Positions 50,048 to 60,360 of a DNA stretch of 64,000 nucleotides are shown here, in pieces. A program made the position numbers and the translations under genes. The stretch comes from Caballeronia sp. GAFFF1 (GTDB lineage: Bacteria; Pseudomonadota; Gammaproteobacteria; Burkholderiales; Burkholderiaceae), in the NCBI RefSeq assembly GCF_023630705.1, contig NZ_JALQEM010000032.1, positions 186,001-250,000 on the forward strand. Direction: 5' to 3'. The number at the start of each line of letters is the position of its first letter. Positions within the stretch are counted from its first letter, which is position 1. The notes beneath the pieces were generated by a model, which did not search any database, had not been told where the DNA came from, and saw only the letters and a program-made list of their open reading frames with translations.

Positions 50048-51010
50048 ATGAAAAAACTGCTTCGCGCGCTCGGCGCGCTGACGCTCGCGGCGAGCGCGTT
50101 CGCCACGGCATCGTCCGCCTTCGCCGCCGACAAAGTCGTGCTCGGCGTCGCCATCCCGACCGCCACGCACGGCTTCACGGGCGGCATCGTCTGGTGGGCG
50201 AACGAGGCCAAAAAGGAGCTGGAGAAGGCGCATCCTGACCTCAAGATCATCGTGAAGACGGCGTCCGGCGCGCCCGAGCAGGCCAATCAGTTGCAGGATC
50301 TCGTGACGGTCAACAAGATCAACGCGCTCGTGATCTTCCCGTTCGAATCGGCGTCGCTCACGCAGCCTGTCATGCAGGTGAAGAAGAAGGGCGTGTACGT
50401 GACCGTGGTCGATCGCGGTTTGACCGACACCAGCGCGCAAGACGCGTACGTTGCGGGCGATAACACGGCGTTCGGCAAGCTGCCCGCCGAATATCTGGCA
50501 AAGACGCTGAACGGCAAGGGCGATATCGTCGCGCTGCGCGGCATTCCGACGACGCTCGACAACGAACGCTGGACCGCTTTCGAAGGCGTGATGAAGCAGC
50601 ATCCGGACATCAAGATTCTGGATGCCAAGTACGCGAACTGGAACCGCGACGACGCCTTCAAGGTGATGCAGGACTATCTGACGCGCTTCAAGCATATCGA
50701 CGCCGTCTGGGCCGCCGACGACGACATGATGATCGGCGTGCTCAAGGCGATCGATCAGGCGCACCGCACGGATATCAAGGAAGTGTTCGGCGGCGCGGGA
50801 TCGAAGGAAGCGGTCAAGCGCATCATGGACGGCGACCAGCGCGTGAAGGCGGACGTCTCGTACTCGCCGAAGTTCATCTACGACGCGATCAAGCTCACGG
50901 CCGAGGCGCGCCTGAAGGGCGACAAGCTGCCGCCGACGACCATCATTCCTTCGGTGCTCATCACGAAGGACAACGCGAAGCAGTTCTATTACCCGAACTC
51001 GCCGTTCTGA
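50048..51010 (+). CDS. Periplasmic sugar-binding protein (type 1 PBP)
   Basis: This encodes 320 residues with a signal peptide ([19 protein letters not shown], cut near AFA-ADK) and a type 1 PBP fold ([50 protein letters not shown]). I chose the ATG at 50048 because AGGAG lies 9 nt upstream; the frame is open 45 bases further but lacks support. It delivers the sugar to the adjacent permease. The ligand is not deducible by eye; the linked isomerase/epimerase and dehydrogenase suggest a polyol or modified sugar. Confidence 0.93.
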   Translation: MKKLLRALGALTLAASAFATASSAFAADKVVLGVAIPTATHGFTGGIVWWANEAKKELEKAHPDLKIIVKTASGAPEQANQLQDLVTVNKINALVIFPFESASLTQPVMQVKKKGVYVTVVDRGLTDTSAQDAYVAGDNTAFGKLPAEYLAKTLNGKGDIVALRGIPTTLDNERWTAFEGVMKQHPDIKILDAKYANWNRDDAFKVMQDYLTRFKHIDAVWAADDDMMIGVLKAIDQAHRTDIKEVFGGAGSKEAVKRIMDGDQRVKADVSYSPKFIYDAIKLTAEARLKGDKLPPTTIIPSVLITKDNAKQFYYPNSPF

Positions 51011-51065
51011 GTGCACAGCCGGTCACGCTAAATGGCGCTGACCGGCGTTTCTAACGAGGCGAAAG

Positions 51066-52127
51066 ATGAAGACCATCAAGGGCCCGGCGATTTTTCTCGC
51101 GCAATTCATGGGCGGGGAAGCGCCGTTCGACACGCTCGCCAGTCTGGCGTCGTGGGCGGCGGGACTCGGCTACAAGGGCATTCAGGTGCCCGCCGATCCG
51201 CGCCTGATCGACGTGGAAAAAGCCGCATCGAGCGATGCCTATTGCGACGAGATCCGCCGCACGGTCGAGGATGCGGGCGTTGTCATCACCGAATTGTCGA
51301 CGCATTTGCAAGGCCAGCTGGTCGCCGTGCATCCGGCCTACGACACGCTTTTCGACGGCTTCGCCGCGCCGCATGTGCGCGGCAACCCGCAGGCGCGCAC
51401 CGAATGGGCGATATCGCAGTTGAAGCACGCGGCCGCGGCATCGAAGCGGCTGGGCTTGAGTGCGCACGTCACGTTCTCCGGCGCGCTCGCGTGGCCGTAC
51501 GTGTATCCGTGGCCGCAGCGCCCGGCGGGTCTCGTCGAAGCCGCTTTCGATGAATTGGCCACGCGCTGGCGTCCGATTCTGGATGAGTTCGACCGCGCGG
51601 GCATCGACGTGTGCTACGAGCTGCATCCCGGCGAAGACCTGCACGACGGCGTGACGTTCGAGCGTTTTCTCGCGGCCGTGGACGATCATCCGCGCGCGAA
51701 CATCCTTTACGATCCGAGTCACTTCGTCTTGCAGCAACTGGACTACCTCGCGTTCATCGACATCTATCACGCGCGCATCAAGGCGTTCCATGTGAAGGAC
51801 GCGGAGTTCCGGCCGAACGGTCGCCAAGGCGTGTACGGCGGCTATTCGGGATGGGTCGAGCGCGCGGGGCGTTTCCGGTCGCTCGGCGACGGCCAGATCG
51901 ACTTCAAGGCGATCTTCTCGAAGATGGCGCAATACGACTTTCCCGGCTGGGCCGTGCTGGAATGGGAATGCGCGTTGAAGCATCCGGAGGACGGCGCGCG
52001 GCAAGGCGCAACGTTCATCCGCGATCACATCATTCGCGTGGCCGAGCATGCGTTCGACGACTTTGCCGGCAGCGGCGCGAGCCGTGAACAAATGCGCGAT
52101 GTCCTGGGGATTGGAGGTCAGCGATGA
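51066..52127 (+). CDS. Sugar phosphate isomerase/epimerase (xylose isomerase-like TIM barrel)
   Basis: This 353-residue protein is an AP-endonuclease-2-type TIM barrel: LASWAAGLGYKGIQVPAD, STHLQGQLVAVH, DVCYELHPGEDLHDG, LYDPSHFVLQQLDY, IKAFHVKDAEF and VLEWECALK carry the acidic/His metal ligands of the family. The protein probably isomerises or epimerises the imported sugar or its derivative. It lies 56 bp after the binding protein and overlaps the Gfo/Idh/MocA gene by 4 bp. Confidence 0.92.
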   Translation: MKTIKGPAIFLAQFMGGEAPFDTLASLASWAAGLGYKGIQVPADPRLIDVEKAASSDAYCDEIRRTVEDAGVVITELSTHLQGQLVAVHPAYDTLFDGFAAPHVRGNPQARTEWAISQLKHAAAASKRLGLSAHVTFSGALAWPYVYPWPQRPAGLVEAAFDELATRWRPILDEFDRAGIDVCYELHPGEDLHDGVTFERFLAAVDDHPRANILYDPSHFVLQQLDYLAFIDIYHARIKAFHVKDAEFRPNGRQGVYGGYSGWVERAGRFRSLGDGQIDFKAIFSKMAQYDFPGWAVLEWECALKHPEDGARQGATFIRDHIIRVAEHAFDDFAGSGASREQMRDVLGIGGQR

Positions 52128-53245
52128 GGCGCGTGCGGCTCGGCATGGTCGGCGGCGGCGAGGGCGCGTTTATCGGCGCGGTGCATCGCATGGCGGCGCG
52201 GCTGGATGACCGGTATGAGTTGCTGGCGGGCGCGTTGTCGTCCGATCCGCAGCGCGCGGCGGCGAGCGCTGCGGCCATCGGCTTGCCGCGCAGCTACGAC
52301 GATTACCGTGAGATGGCGCGCGTCGAAGCGAGTCGCGCCGACGGCATCGAAGCGGTTGCGATCGTCACGCCGAATCATCTGCACGCGCCCATTGCGACGG
52401 CGTTTCTGGAAGCCGGCATCCACGTGATCTGCGACAAGCCGCTCGCGGTATCGCTCGATGAAGGCGAGGCGTTGGCGAAGCTCGCGCGGGATAAGAACCG
52501 CGTGTTCGCGGTGACATACACGTACACCGGCTATCCGCTCGTGCGCCATGCGCGCGCGCTGGTGCGGAACGGCGCGCTCGGCGATATCCGCGTCGTGCAG
52601 GTGGAGTATGCGCAGGACTGGCTTTCGATGCCGGTCGAGACGCAGGCGAACCGGCAGGCGGCGTGGCGCACCGATCCGGCGCTCGCGGGCCCGGCGGGCT
52701 GTCTCGGCGATATCGGCACGCATGCGTATCAGTTGGCCGAGTATGTGACGGGCATGCGGCCCTCGCAGCTATCGGCGGAAGCGACGACGTTCGTGCCGGG
52801 ACGACGCGTCGACGATCACGTGCAGGCCATGCTGCGTTATGCAAACGGCGCGCGTGGCATGCTGTGGGCGAGTCAGGTCGCGGCGGGCGAGGAGAACGCG
52901 CTGCGGCTGCGCGTGTACGGCACGAAGGCCGGTTTGATGTTCGACCAGCAAGCGCCGAACGAGCTGTGGTTCACGCCGGTCGGTGGGGCGTCGGAGCGCA
53001 TCACGCGCGGGCGTGTGCAAAGCCCCGAGGCGCTTCGTGCGACGCGCGTGCCGGCGGGGCATCCGGAAGGGTATATCGAAGCGTTCGCGCAGGTTTATGC
53101 GGATGCGGCGGGGTGTATTGCGCTCGGGACGACGCAGGGTGATGAGTGGCTTACGACTGTGGAGGATGGGGTCGCGGGGTTGAGGTTTGTGGAGGCGGTG
53201 TTGAGGAGTAGTGCGGGGGATGGGGAGTGGGTGGGGGTGGAGTAG
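52124..53245 (+). CDS. Gfo/Idh/MocA family oxidoreductase
   Basis: This 373-residue NAD(P)-dependent dehydrogenase has an N-terminal Rossmann motif (LGMVGGGEGAFIGAVHRMAA), VTPNHLHAPIA, the CDKPLAVS motif with the catalytic Lys, and a C-terminal alpha/beta domain with GDIGTHAYQLAEYVTG (the conserved Asp-His pair). It probably oxidises a cyclic polyol or sugar. The last gene of the LacI operon, it overlaps the isomerase by 4 bp. Past its stop the sequence becomes lower in GC. Confidence 0.93.
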   Translation: MRRVRLGMVGGGEGAFIGAVHRMAARLDDRYELLAGALSSDPQRAAASAAAIGLPRSYDDYREMARVEASRADGIEAVAIVTPNHLHAPIATAFLEAGIHVICDKPLAVSLDEGEALAKLARDKNRVFAVTYTYTGYPLVRHARALVRNGALGDIRVVQVEYAQDWLSMPVETQANRQAAWRTDPALAGPAGCLGDIGTHAYQLAEYVTGMRPSQLSAEATTFVPGRRVDDHVQAMLRYANGARGMLWASQVAAGEENALRLRVYGTKAGLMFDQQAPNELWFTPVGGASERITRGRVQSPEALRATRVPAGHPEGYIEAFAQVYADAAGCIALGTTQGDEWLTTVEDGVAGLRFVEAVLRSSAGDGEWVGVE

Positions 53246-54851
53246 GAGAAGCGGCGGTCGACCGTCGCTACGTGAACGACTATTTCGAAGCAAGTCTCTA
53301 CGCGCGCCTACGTGGCAGCGAACAGCTCTGCCTCCACGAGCCGCCTGCTCGCCTTTCCTCCAGGTGACGCGACGACGCTTTGGGGAACACGATCTCGTTG
53401 CGGCCAATAACGCTCGCTGGGCAGAAGGCGGCGAGCTGATAACTCGCTTGTCGCGAGGCGCATCGACGACGATTATCCCACTGCGTATCGGAGCTATCCT
53501 TCCGTCAGAACCAGTACGCCGTCCGGTGTGTGACGTGCAGCAAATGAATGATTCGCGAGTAGCATAACGGCAACCAGACCGAAGAAATTCACTCGAAGCC
53601 TTCAACATGATCGGCATAACGACCTTCCCTGTATTTTCACGGATGGCCCGTTGTTTGGCCTGCTCCATATTTCCATATTGGTCTTTATCTCGCTGATGGA
53701 GTTCGTGAGTGACTTGTCCAGGTTCGCAGTAACAATCGTGTCCTATCTTATATTCCCCGTCTGAAGATCACATACCATCTCCGGATGCTCTAATCCTTGT
53801 TCGCGTACGCTCGTCCCACTTGTGATAATTTCCGCCGTTTCAGCAAGTAAGGATCTTTGAGCTGGTTGAACGTCAGTATAGCGACTACCTTGCTGGCCCA
53901 GGTACGCCTGCGCTGGCGTGCATTGTTGATGAAGCGCTGCACCGCCACAAACATTTGCCTATCAAATCCTCGCTTGTTCATGGGTGGGCAAAGGGTGGGC
54001 TAGCTGCGTCATCCGTAACCGCGTCTCGGGCAACTATGGGTTCGTTGCCCTCTTTCACTGGTTTTTGCTCAGATTTCTTGCGGACAACCACGTTCGCTCG
54101 AATGGGTCGTCTCTTTGAGTCACCGTTGCAGTGATGTTTCCTCGAAAAACCCTAGAGTTGAGAGCGGGCTTTCGAGATTTCGCCTTACGACAGGAAATTG
54201 ACAGACTCGGCGAAGATCTTGAACCATATGTCACTGCAAGCGCGCCCTTGAGTCCGCTGACTTGCGCGTTCCGACTAACATTTCACTGTCATCGGTATGA
54301 GGGCCGCTTCGCACTTAGGCTCGAACCCAATTGCCGGAGAGTTGATCCCTCGTAGATCGAACTTTTCGCTGGAGTTCGGACTCGTCCATTCGTCCGAGTC
54401 CTTCATCAGCACGACCCTAATAGAAGTCAGCATTGCCGTTTTGTTCTGCCGAGCTTAAAGTGATAATGTGATTGACAAGGTGTGTCATCTTCCTCGGGCT
54501 TAGAAGTGTTGAACCATTTTTTTCGAACGCGCGCCCGCTCACTCAAGAGATAGAACGCAAACTAGGGTGCCAAGTAATCCGCTTCTACACTTCATTGATC
54601 GGTGCTGCTACTCAAAGCCTTCTGAGCGTTCGCTCTCCTCCAGTCGATCGCTCAACAACTGATCGGAACCGCTTCGGCTCTTTGGAGGCTCGGTCTTCCT
54701 TGTCGGGCGCTTCGGTCATAGGACGCTGTATCGTCTATCGTCTAATGACCTCGGCGCACGACGAATCCGACAGGTTCAGCAAAGTATGCTTCCGCGACAT
54801 TGATAACTTATGCGCCTTGAAGCATTCTCGCCGACCTTCCGGTGGAACTTC
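53246..54851. other. 1.6-kb lower-GC region without recognisable genes
   Basis: GC content falls visibly from about 53.6 kb and stop codons are frequent on both strands. Short open frames exist, for example 53790-53981 (minus, 63 codons, basic) and 54472-54918 (plus, 148 codons), but I recognise no family or convincing start site in them. The stretch borders the T6SS effector/immunity genes and may be a scar of decayed cargo or mobile DNA. No terminal inverted repeats or transposase remnant was seen. Confidence 0.6.
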
Positions 54852-55421
54852 CTATCGGGCAGGCCTCACGGTAGACGAAACTGTCTTCCCGTTACTATAC
54901 TTCTCGATGTATTCGTAGCCTTCTCCGGCTGCATCGCAATATGTCCCGGCCCTTTCTACAAGCGATAGCTTTTCAGGGGGAGAAAATTTGTACCGCTCCG
55001 TCCAGTTTTCACAAGCACTCGCGTGAAAACAGGCTCCTATCAATTGCTTCCGCCTCTGATCGACTTCTAAGCAAGGTATATTACTGAGCTTCGAATTGAA
55101 GACATAGAGCCCCGTGTCCGGATGGTACAAGAAGACCTTATACAGCTTTTGATTTGCGCCCTCCGTGTCAAGAACCTTTAAATCTGCGAACCGTCCGAAC
55201 GAGAGGCTTTGTACTGTGATATCGGACGCGACTATCGTATGGTCGAACACTAGCTTCTGGTCTTTTCCTGCAGGAGTCTTGATGAAAACCACGGACCCTT
55301 CAATTCTTAAGTTTGGCTTGGCCACGGATTCTCCGCAACACACGGTGGTAGTCGCAAGTGCACACATGAGCGCACTGACTGCAGCGAGGCTTCCCACGCT
55401 TCTCAGACATCTGGTTCGCAT
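54852..55421 (-). CDS. Secreted XAC2610-like putative immunity protein
   Basis: This encodes 189 residues with a signal peptide (MRTRCLRSVGSLAAVSALM, cut before about residue 30). The mature beta-rich domain has FGRFADLKVLDTEGANQK, FLYHPDTGLYVFNSKLSNIP and a C-terminal ACENWTERYKF, matching the general layout of XAC2610-type proteins, one of which inhibits a Xanthomonas T4SS peptidoglycan hydrolase. It follows the effector gene directly on the same strand, so a periplasmic immunity role is plausible. AAGGA lies 6 nt before the ATG at 55421; the frame is open 10 codons further. Family assignment is moderate. Confidence 0.7.
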   Translation of the reverse strand: MRTRCLRSVGSLAAVSALMCALATTTVCCGESVAKPNLRIEGSVVFIKTPAGKDQKLVFDHTIVASDITVQSLSFGRFADLKVLDTEGANQKLYKVFLYHPDTGLYVFNSKLSNIPCLEVDQRRKQLIGACFHASACENWTERYKFSPPEKLSLVERAGTYCDAAGEGYEYIEKYSNGKTVSSTVRPAR

Positions 55422-55457
55422 TCTGTTCCTTCGCAACTGAAACGTTCTCATGGTGTC

Positions 55458-57803
55458 TTAAACAGGTTTCTGGTCATATGCCGCGGTGAAGTCGATCAGA
55501 ACGTCTGACATCACAGCAATAGCAGCTAAGAAAACATTGGTTCGAGGAATCAGGCCGTTCATCGGAATGGTGCTATTCGGATTGCCGGTATTGACCGCGC
55601 GGGCTGCTCTCTCGAACTGTTTGCAACTTAGAAAATCCATCGGTGACAACTCCCTTCGACAGCTATGCTGACCATAGCTATAGTCCGAGCACGCGTTCGA
55701 GACGATGGTGCGCTCGAACTCGGGCTGCACGTCGCCCTCTCGGTTGATGTTATGCATCTGGCCAGCGGGTTTTGCGCAAGAGACCCAGTAGAACCCGGCC
55801 GAGTCGCTCGCTATAACTAGATCCGTCGCCAAAAGGTCCCGGTACGTTGCGGGGGCATCGTTCCAGCCTCTGAAAGTCCCGTAACGCCTGTAGTTCTCTT
55901 CAAAGGTAAGTTGAATAACGCCGCGTCCAAACCAAGGGGCATAGCGTGTATTAGATCCGCCGAGCTCAGTCGTGCTGCTCAGGTATGTCGTTTCTTGAAT
56001 CGCATTTCCGAGGAAATACGATAGCCGGATGGCATTGTTCGAAATGCAATACTTTCTTAGGGCAAGGTTCAATGGTTTGACAAAACGCTGGCTGCGCGAA
56101 TGGGCCACCCTCCATTCCATCAAAGAGGTCGGATAGACCGTACGATGAGCGTGATCTCTCGTCTGCTCAATGATCCTTCGGGGGATAGCTCTTCCGAGCT
56201 CGGCATCGCTTAGCCAACCGCATTTCCTGAAATGCCGAATGAAAGCGAGCGGATGAAAAAACCAGAACTTCTTCCCGCCTGCCAACTGCGGAACCTTGTC
56301 CAAAAACTGAAGCTTCTTGAGGAAGCTAATGAATTTGTCATAGCCGTCCGGGTCCGTTGCCTTTCGCTGGCCGAAATAACCGTCAGGTTTGTTCAAGTCT
56401 TGATAGCGGGCCGCGTTGTTAGCAGGATCCCACTCGCTCTTCGCGTGACATACAAACCCGGACATTGCGATCCGCGCACCGTCGGTGCCTTGTACGTAGT
56501 TCGAGACTTGTCGATCAAGAGCCCTTGGATCGGACGCCCCAGACGCAGCGATTGCCGGATGAGGTGTATCGTTGAGAAGTCGGCAGAGTTTGTCGTAATC
56601 GAATAAGCCATCCGAGCCAACGGGTGCACTTGCGGAGTCGATTTTCTGCCAGCCAGTGAAGAACGGGAAGTCAGCATCCGACAGCTTGACGATCGATGTT
56701 TGAGCAAGATTCACGTAGCCCTGTCTGCCGTCGGCACCAAACGGCACCGCAACCCACGTCGCTGTATCGGCGGCGGAAGTTAGCGTGGGAGCTTGCGAAA
56801 GGATGCGCCCAAACCGTAGTAGCTCATAGCCGTCGCTCGCGCATTTTGGGTAGAGGGCCATCGCGCGCTCATACAGTTTGTATTCGTAGTCGTCGTAGCG
56901 ATCCTTGATCGGATCATGGGTGAGTAGCACGCAATTGCCATCACCATGTTCATCCAACCACGCACGTGTATAGCGTTGCCCCAAGTGAAAATATGCCTCG
57001 ACGTAGAGCTTACTTCTGTCGTTTGGCAATCGACCGGCGGCCAACCTGGGAAACCAGGTATCGTCGTGTTGCGTCCCGGGGCGATCGACAAATTGAACCG
57101 ATGCCGGAATGACGAAGTATGCATGTCCCCACCAATCGTCCGATGTCGGCTGTTTAGGGTTCTTCTCGCCCAACTGCACATCGCGGCCAGGTTTCTGAAA
57201 CCAAGCGGTGAAATCCTCTTCGGTCATGAATATCTCGACATGCAAGTGCCGCAGTCCTTGCGACTGCCCTTGATACCCGAGCATATCCTTTCGACACACC
57301 TTCTTTCCGTTTCCTGGTTTGACATTCTCCCCAGCCTCGAGCAGCCAAGACGAAAGGGCAGTCGGCGAGGTCTTTTCAGGCGGGTTCCCGACCTGCGATG
57401 AGATCAACGCATGCTGAGCGGTGAGATCGAGCAGGTGCATATATAGCGAGTAAAAGGTGAGCTTGCGTTCTTCTCCCGTCTCGGTGACGTGGCGAAGAAG
57501 CACGAACCCTGTGTTCGTGTTCAGCACCTGGCGTCCTGTCGTTTGGTCAACGTGACCATCGGAAATCGGACTTTGACTGATACGGTAGGCGACGACCTCT
57601 CCGTCTGCGATGGCTCGAACGGGCTCCGACTGCGACGCAGGCACAAGATGAATGCCGCAATGCCAGCGGCGGTCGACTGTCACCGGAAAGCAGCCGTGAT
57701 ATCCCGCCTCATATGCTTCGACTGCGGTCATCATCGCATCGGGGTCGGCATTGTTCCGGGCATTAAGCGCGGACTGCGGTAGAAAGGGGGGGCTGATAAT
57801 CAT
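55458..57803 (-). CDS. T6SS effector: M23-like endopeptidase plus GH19/lysozyme-like peptidoglycan hydrolase
   Basis: This encodes 781 residues and lacks a signal peptide. Residues about 40-200 resemble an M23/LytM domain: WHCGIHL, VRAIADGEVVAYR, TFYSLYMHL and RHLHVEIF with the HxH pair His186/His188; the usual Asp ligand is replaced by His52, so activity is uncertain. Residues about 590-720 resemble a GH19 chitinase/lysozyme: AIQETTYLSSTTELGG with Glu604 as likely acid, and FGRGVIQLTFEENYRRYG. It sits 3 bp after vgrG, which should carry it, and 36 bp before the putative immunity gene. GC is lower than in vgrG, consistent with exchange of cargo. Confidence 0.82.
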   Translation of the reverse strand: MIISPPFLPQSALNARNNADPDAMMTAVEAYEAGYHGCFPVTVDRRWHCGIHLVPASQSEPVRAIADGEVVAYRISQSPISDGHVDQTTGRQVLNTNTGFVLLRHVTETGEERKLTFYSLYMHLLDLTAQHALISSQVGNPPEKTSPTALSSWLLEAGENVKPGNGKKVCRKDMLGYQGQSQGLRHLHVEIFMTEEDFTAWFQKPGRDVQLGEKNPKQPTSDDWWGHAYFVIPASVQFVDRPGTQHDDTWFPRLAAGRLPNDRSKLYVEAYFHLGQRYTRAWLDEHGDGNCVLLTHDPIKDRYDDYEYKLYERAMALYPKCASDGYELLRFGRILSQAPTLTSAADTATWVAVPFGADGRQGYVNLAQTSIVKLSDADFPFFTGWQKIDSASAPVGSDGLFDYDKLCRLLNDTPHPAIAASGASDPRALDRQVSNYVQGTDGARIAMSGFVCHAKSEWDPANNAARYQDLNKPDGYFGQRKATDPDGYDKFISFLKKLQFLDKVPQLAGGKKFWFFHPLAFIRHFRKCGWLSDAELGRAIPRRIIEQTRDHAHRTVYPTSLMEWRVAHSRSQRFVKPLNLALRKYCISNNAIRLSYFLGNAIQETTYLSSTTELGGSNTRYAPWFGRGVIQLTFEENYRRYGTFRGWNDAPATYRDLLATDLVIASDSAGFYWVSCAKPAGQMHNINREGDVQPEFERTIVSNACSDYSYGQHSCRRELSPMDFLSCKQFERAARAVNTGNPNSTIPMNGLIPRTNVFLAAIAVMSDVLIDFTAAYDQKPV

Positions 57804-57806
57804 GGC

Positions 57807-60326
57807 TTAGCGCGAATGGTGATAGATGTCTGTTGTTCTCGAATTGCCTTGGGGCATGGCTGGAGCCGGCTCCAGCTTCGCATCCGGCCCCGGCACGTCC
57901 CACGACGCCCCTTTCTCCAAGATCGGTCCAGGTGATCCGTTCACGATCCCGCTGCCGTTGATCTGGACATACGATCCGCCCGCGCCAATCCACACCTCTT
58001 TCGACGCGGTAATCACGACTTTCCCGTCCGTGCTGCTGATCGTGACGTCCTTGAGCGCCGCGAGCGCCATCTGATCGCTTTGCGCCTGAATCTCGACCTT
58101 GCCTTTCGCCGCAATCAACTTCAGCCCAAGCTGATACGCGAACATCGAAATCGCGCCACGCACGGACGCAAGCAATGAGCGACCGAGCGACACGCTCATA
58201 TCCCGCCCGGCGGTGATCGCATGATCCTGACCGCTCGCCTGATGGGTACTCTCAGCCGCAGTCGTCGCGATCCCCGCGCTGCTCGCGAGCACCACGTCGG
58301 GCCGCGTCATCTCCGGCGACGGATTGTCGTGCGCCTTTGCGCCGCCTTTGATCGCCTCGTTCTGCGTCTTGATGGCTTGCGCCGCGTCGGCCTGGCTTAT
58401 GTCGGCCGTCTGCGCCAGATGCTGCTGCGCAATTCGCCCCATCTCCTCATGCTGCCCGCGCGCCTGCGTGAGCCGCGCGACAGTCTCGCCCATGTCCTTG
58501 ACGGGCGATGTCGCACCGGCGCGCGCCTCGGTCGTCATCAAGAGACCAGCGTTGGCCCGCAGGACACCGTGCGCCTCGGTCGCGAGTTCGAACCCAACGC
58601 CCCGCGCCTCGCTGCGCCCCTTATGCCCGTCGATGCGCGTATTGGACCCCAGCACCAGCCGCGACTGCGCGTGATCGCTCGCCACCTGAACCTGAAGTTG
58701 GCCCGGCGTATCGTCGGTGAGCACGCTATTGGCCGACTGCCCGTTCAAGTCGCGGCTGCGCCAGCCCGAGAGCACGCTATTGCGCGGCAACTCCCACGGC
58801 AGTTGATGGTTCTCCGTGCTGTGCGCAGCCATCACGAACGGCCGGTCCGGATCGCTATCGAAATAGCCGATCTGCACCATCTGCCCCACGCGCGGCGTCC
58901 ACAACGCGCCGTAGCCGGGTCCTTGCCAGGGCGACGCCACCTGCAGCCAGCAACTCGCCGTGTCGTTGAGCGGACTCACGCGGTCCCAGACGAAATGCAC
59001 CTTCACGCGCCCATACGGGTCGGTGAGGATCTTGTCCTGATCGTCGAAACCGACCACCACCGCCATCTCGCCGAAAGCGCGCGGCTTGGTCGCCGTCTGC
59101 GGCGTGCGATAGAACGTGTCGGCGGGCACGGCCGTGAAGTGCGTCTCGCACTGATAGCGGCGCTCGAGCGCGCCGCGATGGGTGACCGTATCGTTGTTGA
59201 CGATTTCCAGCGCTGTCGACACGACGAGATACTCGCCATCGCCCGGCGTGAGCGGATAACCTTCGAGCCGGAACTTATAGCCGGTCATCAGCCCGCGCAG
59301 ATTGCCCGAGCCGCTCGCGAGCCGACTTTGCGCGCGATGCGCCTCGACTTTGACCTGCGCCAGATGCTCGGCTTCGAATATCGCATCGTTGGGGCGTCCC
59401 GAGACGCCGAGCGGCGTTGCGAGCGGTTGCGCGTAGTCGCCCCAGGCGTACTCTTCGGCGTTGTCCTGCGTGCTCTCGCTGTGCTGCGTACGCTGCGCGG
59501 TGAGCTTCACGACGGACTGCGTGTAGTCATAGTCCACCAGCGACACCTTGCCGGTGGTGAGGCGGCGGGTGACATTGAACGCGTGGATATGCTCTTCGTC
59601 GATACGCTGGCCGCCGCGATCCAGATAGCGCACCGTTTGATAGGCCGGGCCGTGCTGCTTGAATGAGCCGGGCGAGTCACAGAGCACGAGCGTCGCGTCG
59701 TCGTAGAAGTAGGTGATGCCCCATTCCTGCCAGAGCCGGTCGAGGAACGCGTAGTCCGACTCCCACCACTGTCTCTGATAGTCGCGCGCCGGATATCCGC
59801 GCTTGCCGAGAAACGGTCCGCTGAGCCGAAACTCGAACGGAATGCTCAGCCGGTTGAGAATTTCCGTCGAAATCTGCTTGATATCGCGGTTTTGGTACGT
59901 TCGGCTATCGCGATTGAGGGTGGCAATCCAAAGCCGCGGGCGCAGCTTGAAGCGATAGAACGCGCGCCGCTCGTCCGCGCCGATGGCTTGCGCTTCCGCT
60001 ATCACGCCGGTGATCTTGCGCACATCCGCGCCGATGTTGAGCATCGAGGCGCGCGTGGCGCCTTGTACCCATGTGCCGTTGCCCTCTACGGCAATGCTGA
60101 GCGTGACTTCCTTGCCGGCGAGTTTATCCAGATCCACCAGTGCCTGCGCCTGCTGCACGGGCAGGTGGGCAGCCTCTACGGTGCTGACCTCGATGTCGTA
60201 TTCATAGAGCTTCCCGAGCTCTTCGTTGCCCTTCACGCGCGAGACGACGAGCAACGGCTCATCGAGCCATTGCGGCAGCGCGCGGCCCGACAAGGCGAGC
60301 GTACGCGGCTGATCGAACCAACTCAT
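57807..60326 (-). CDS. vgrG: Type VI secretion spike protein VgrG with DUF2345 tail
   Basis: This 839-residue protein has the gp27/gp5-like VgrG core: TLALSGRALPQW, an RQWWESDYAFLDRLWQEWG segment, then DPYGRVKVHFVWDR, LQVASPWQGPGYGALWTPRVGQMVQIGY and HSTENHQLPWELPRNS. The C-terminal DUF2345 region (about 600-790) includes GKVVITASKEVWIGAGGSY. It punctures target cells and carries the downstream effector. It follows tssF after 34 bp and precedes the effector by 3 bp. The body has host-like high GC, unlike its cargo genes. Confidence 0.96.
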   Translation of the reverse strand: MSWFDQPRTLALSGRALPQWLDEPLLVVSRVKGNEELGKLYEYDIEVSTVEAAHLPVQQAQALVDLDKLAGKEVTLSIAVEGNGTWVQGATRASMLNIGADVRKITGVIAEAQAIGADERRAFYRFKLRPRLWIATLNRDSRTYQNRDIKQISTEILNRLSIPFEFRLSGPFLGKRGYPARDYQRQWWESDYAFLDRLWQEWGITYFYDDATLVLCDSPGSFKQHGPAYQTVRYLDRGGQRIDEEHIHAFNVTRRLTTGKVSLVDYDYTQSVVKLTAQRTQHSESTQDNAEEYAWGDYAQPLATPLGVSGRPNDAIFEAEHLAQVKVEAHRAQSRLASGSGNLRGLMTGYKFRLEGYPLTPGDGEYLVVSTALEIVNNDTVTHRGALERRYQCETHFTAVPADTFYRTPQTATKPRAFGEMAVVVGFDDQDKILTDPYGRVKVHFVWDRVSPLNDTASCWLQVASPWQGPGYGALWTPRVGQMVQIGYFDSDPDRPFVMAAHSTENHQLPWELPRNSVLSGWRSRDLNGQSANSVLTDDTPGQLQVQVASDHAQSRLVLGSNTRIDGHKGRSEARGVGFELATEAHGVLRANAGLLMTTEARAGATSPVKDMGETVARLTQARGQHEEMGRIAQQHLAQTADISQADAAQAIKTQNEAIKGGAKAHDNPSPEMTRPDVVLASSAGIATTAAESTHQASGQDHAITAGRDMSVSLGRSLLASVRGAISMFAYQLGLKLIAAKGKVEIQAQSDQMALAALKDVTISSTDGKVVITASKEVWIGAGGSYVQINGSGIVNGSPGPILEKGASWDVPGPDAKLEPAPAMPQGNSRTTDIYHHSR

Positions 60327-60360
60327 GCTGCAACTCCTTTCTTGTTTCTACTTGTGAGAC

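Noticed and set aside
53790..53981. A 63-codon minus-strand frame as a gene
   Set aside because: No recognised family, no clear ribosome-binding site, and many stops around it.
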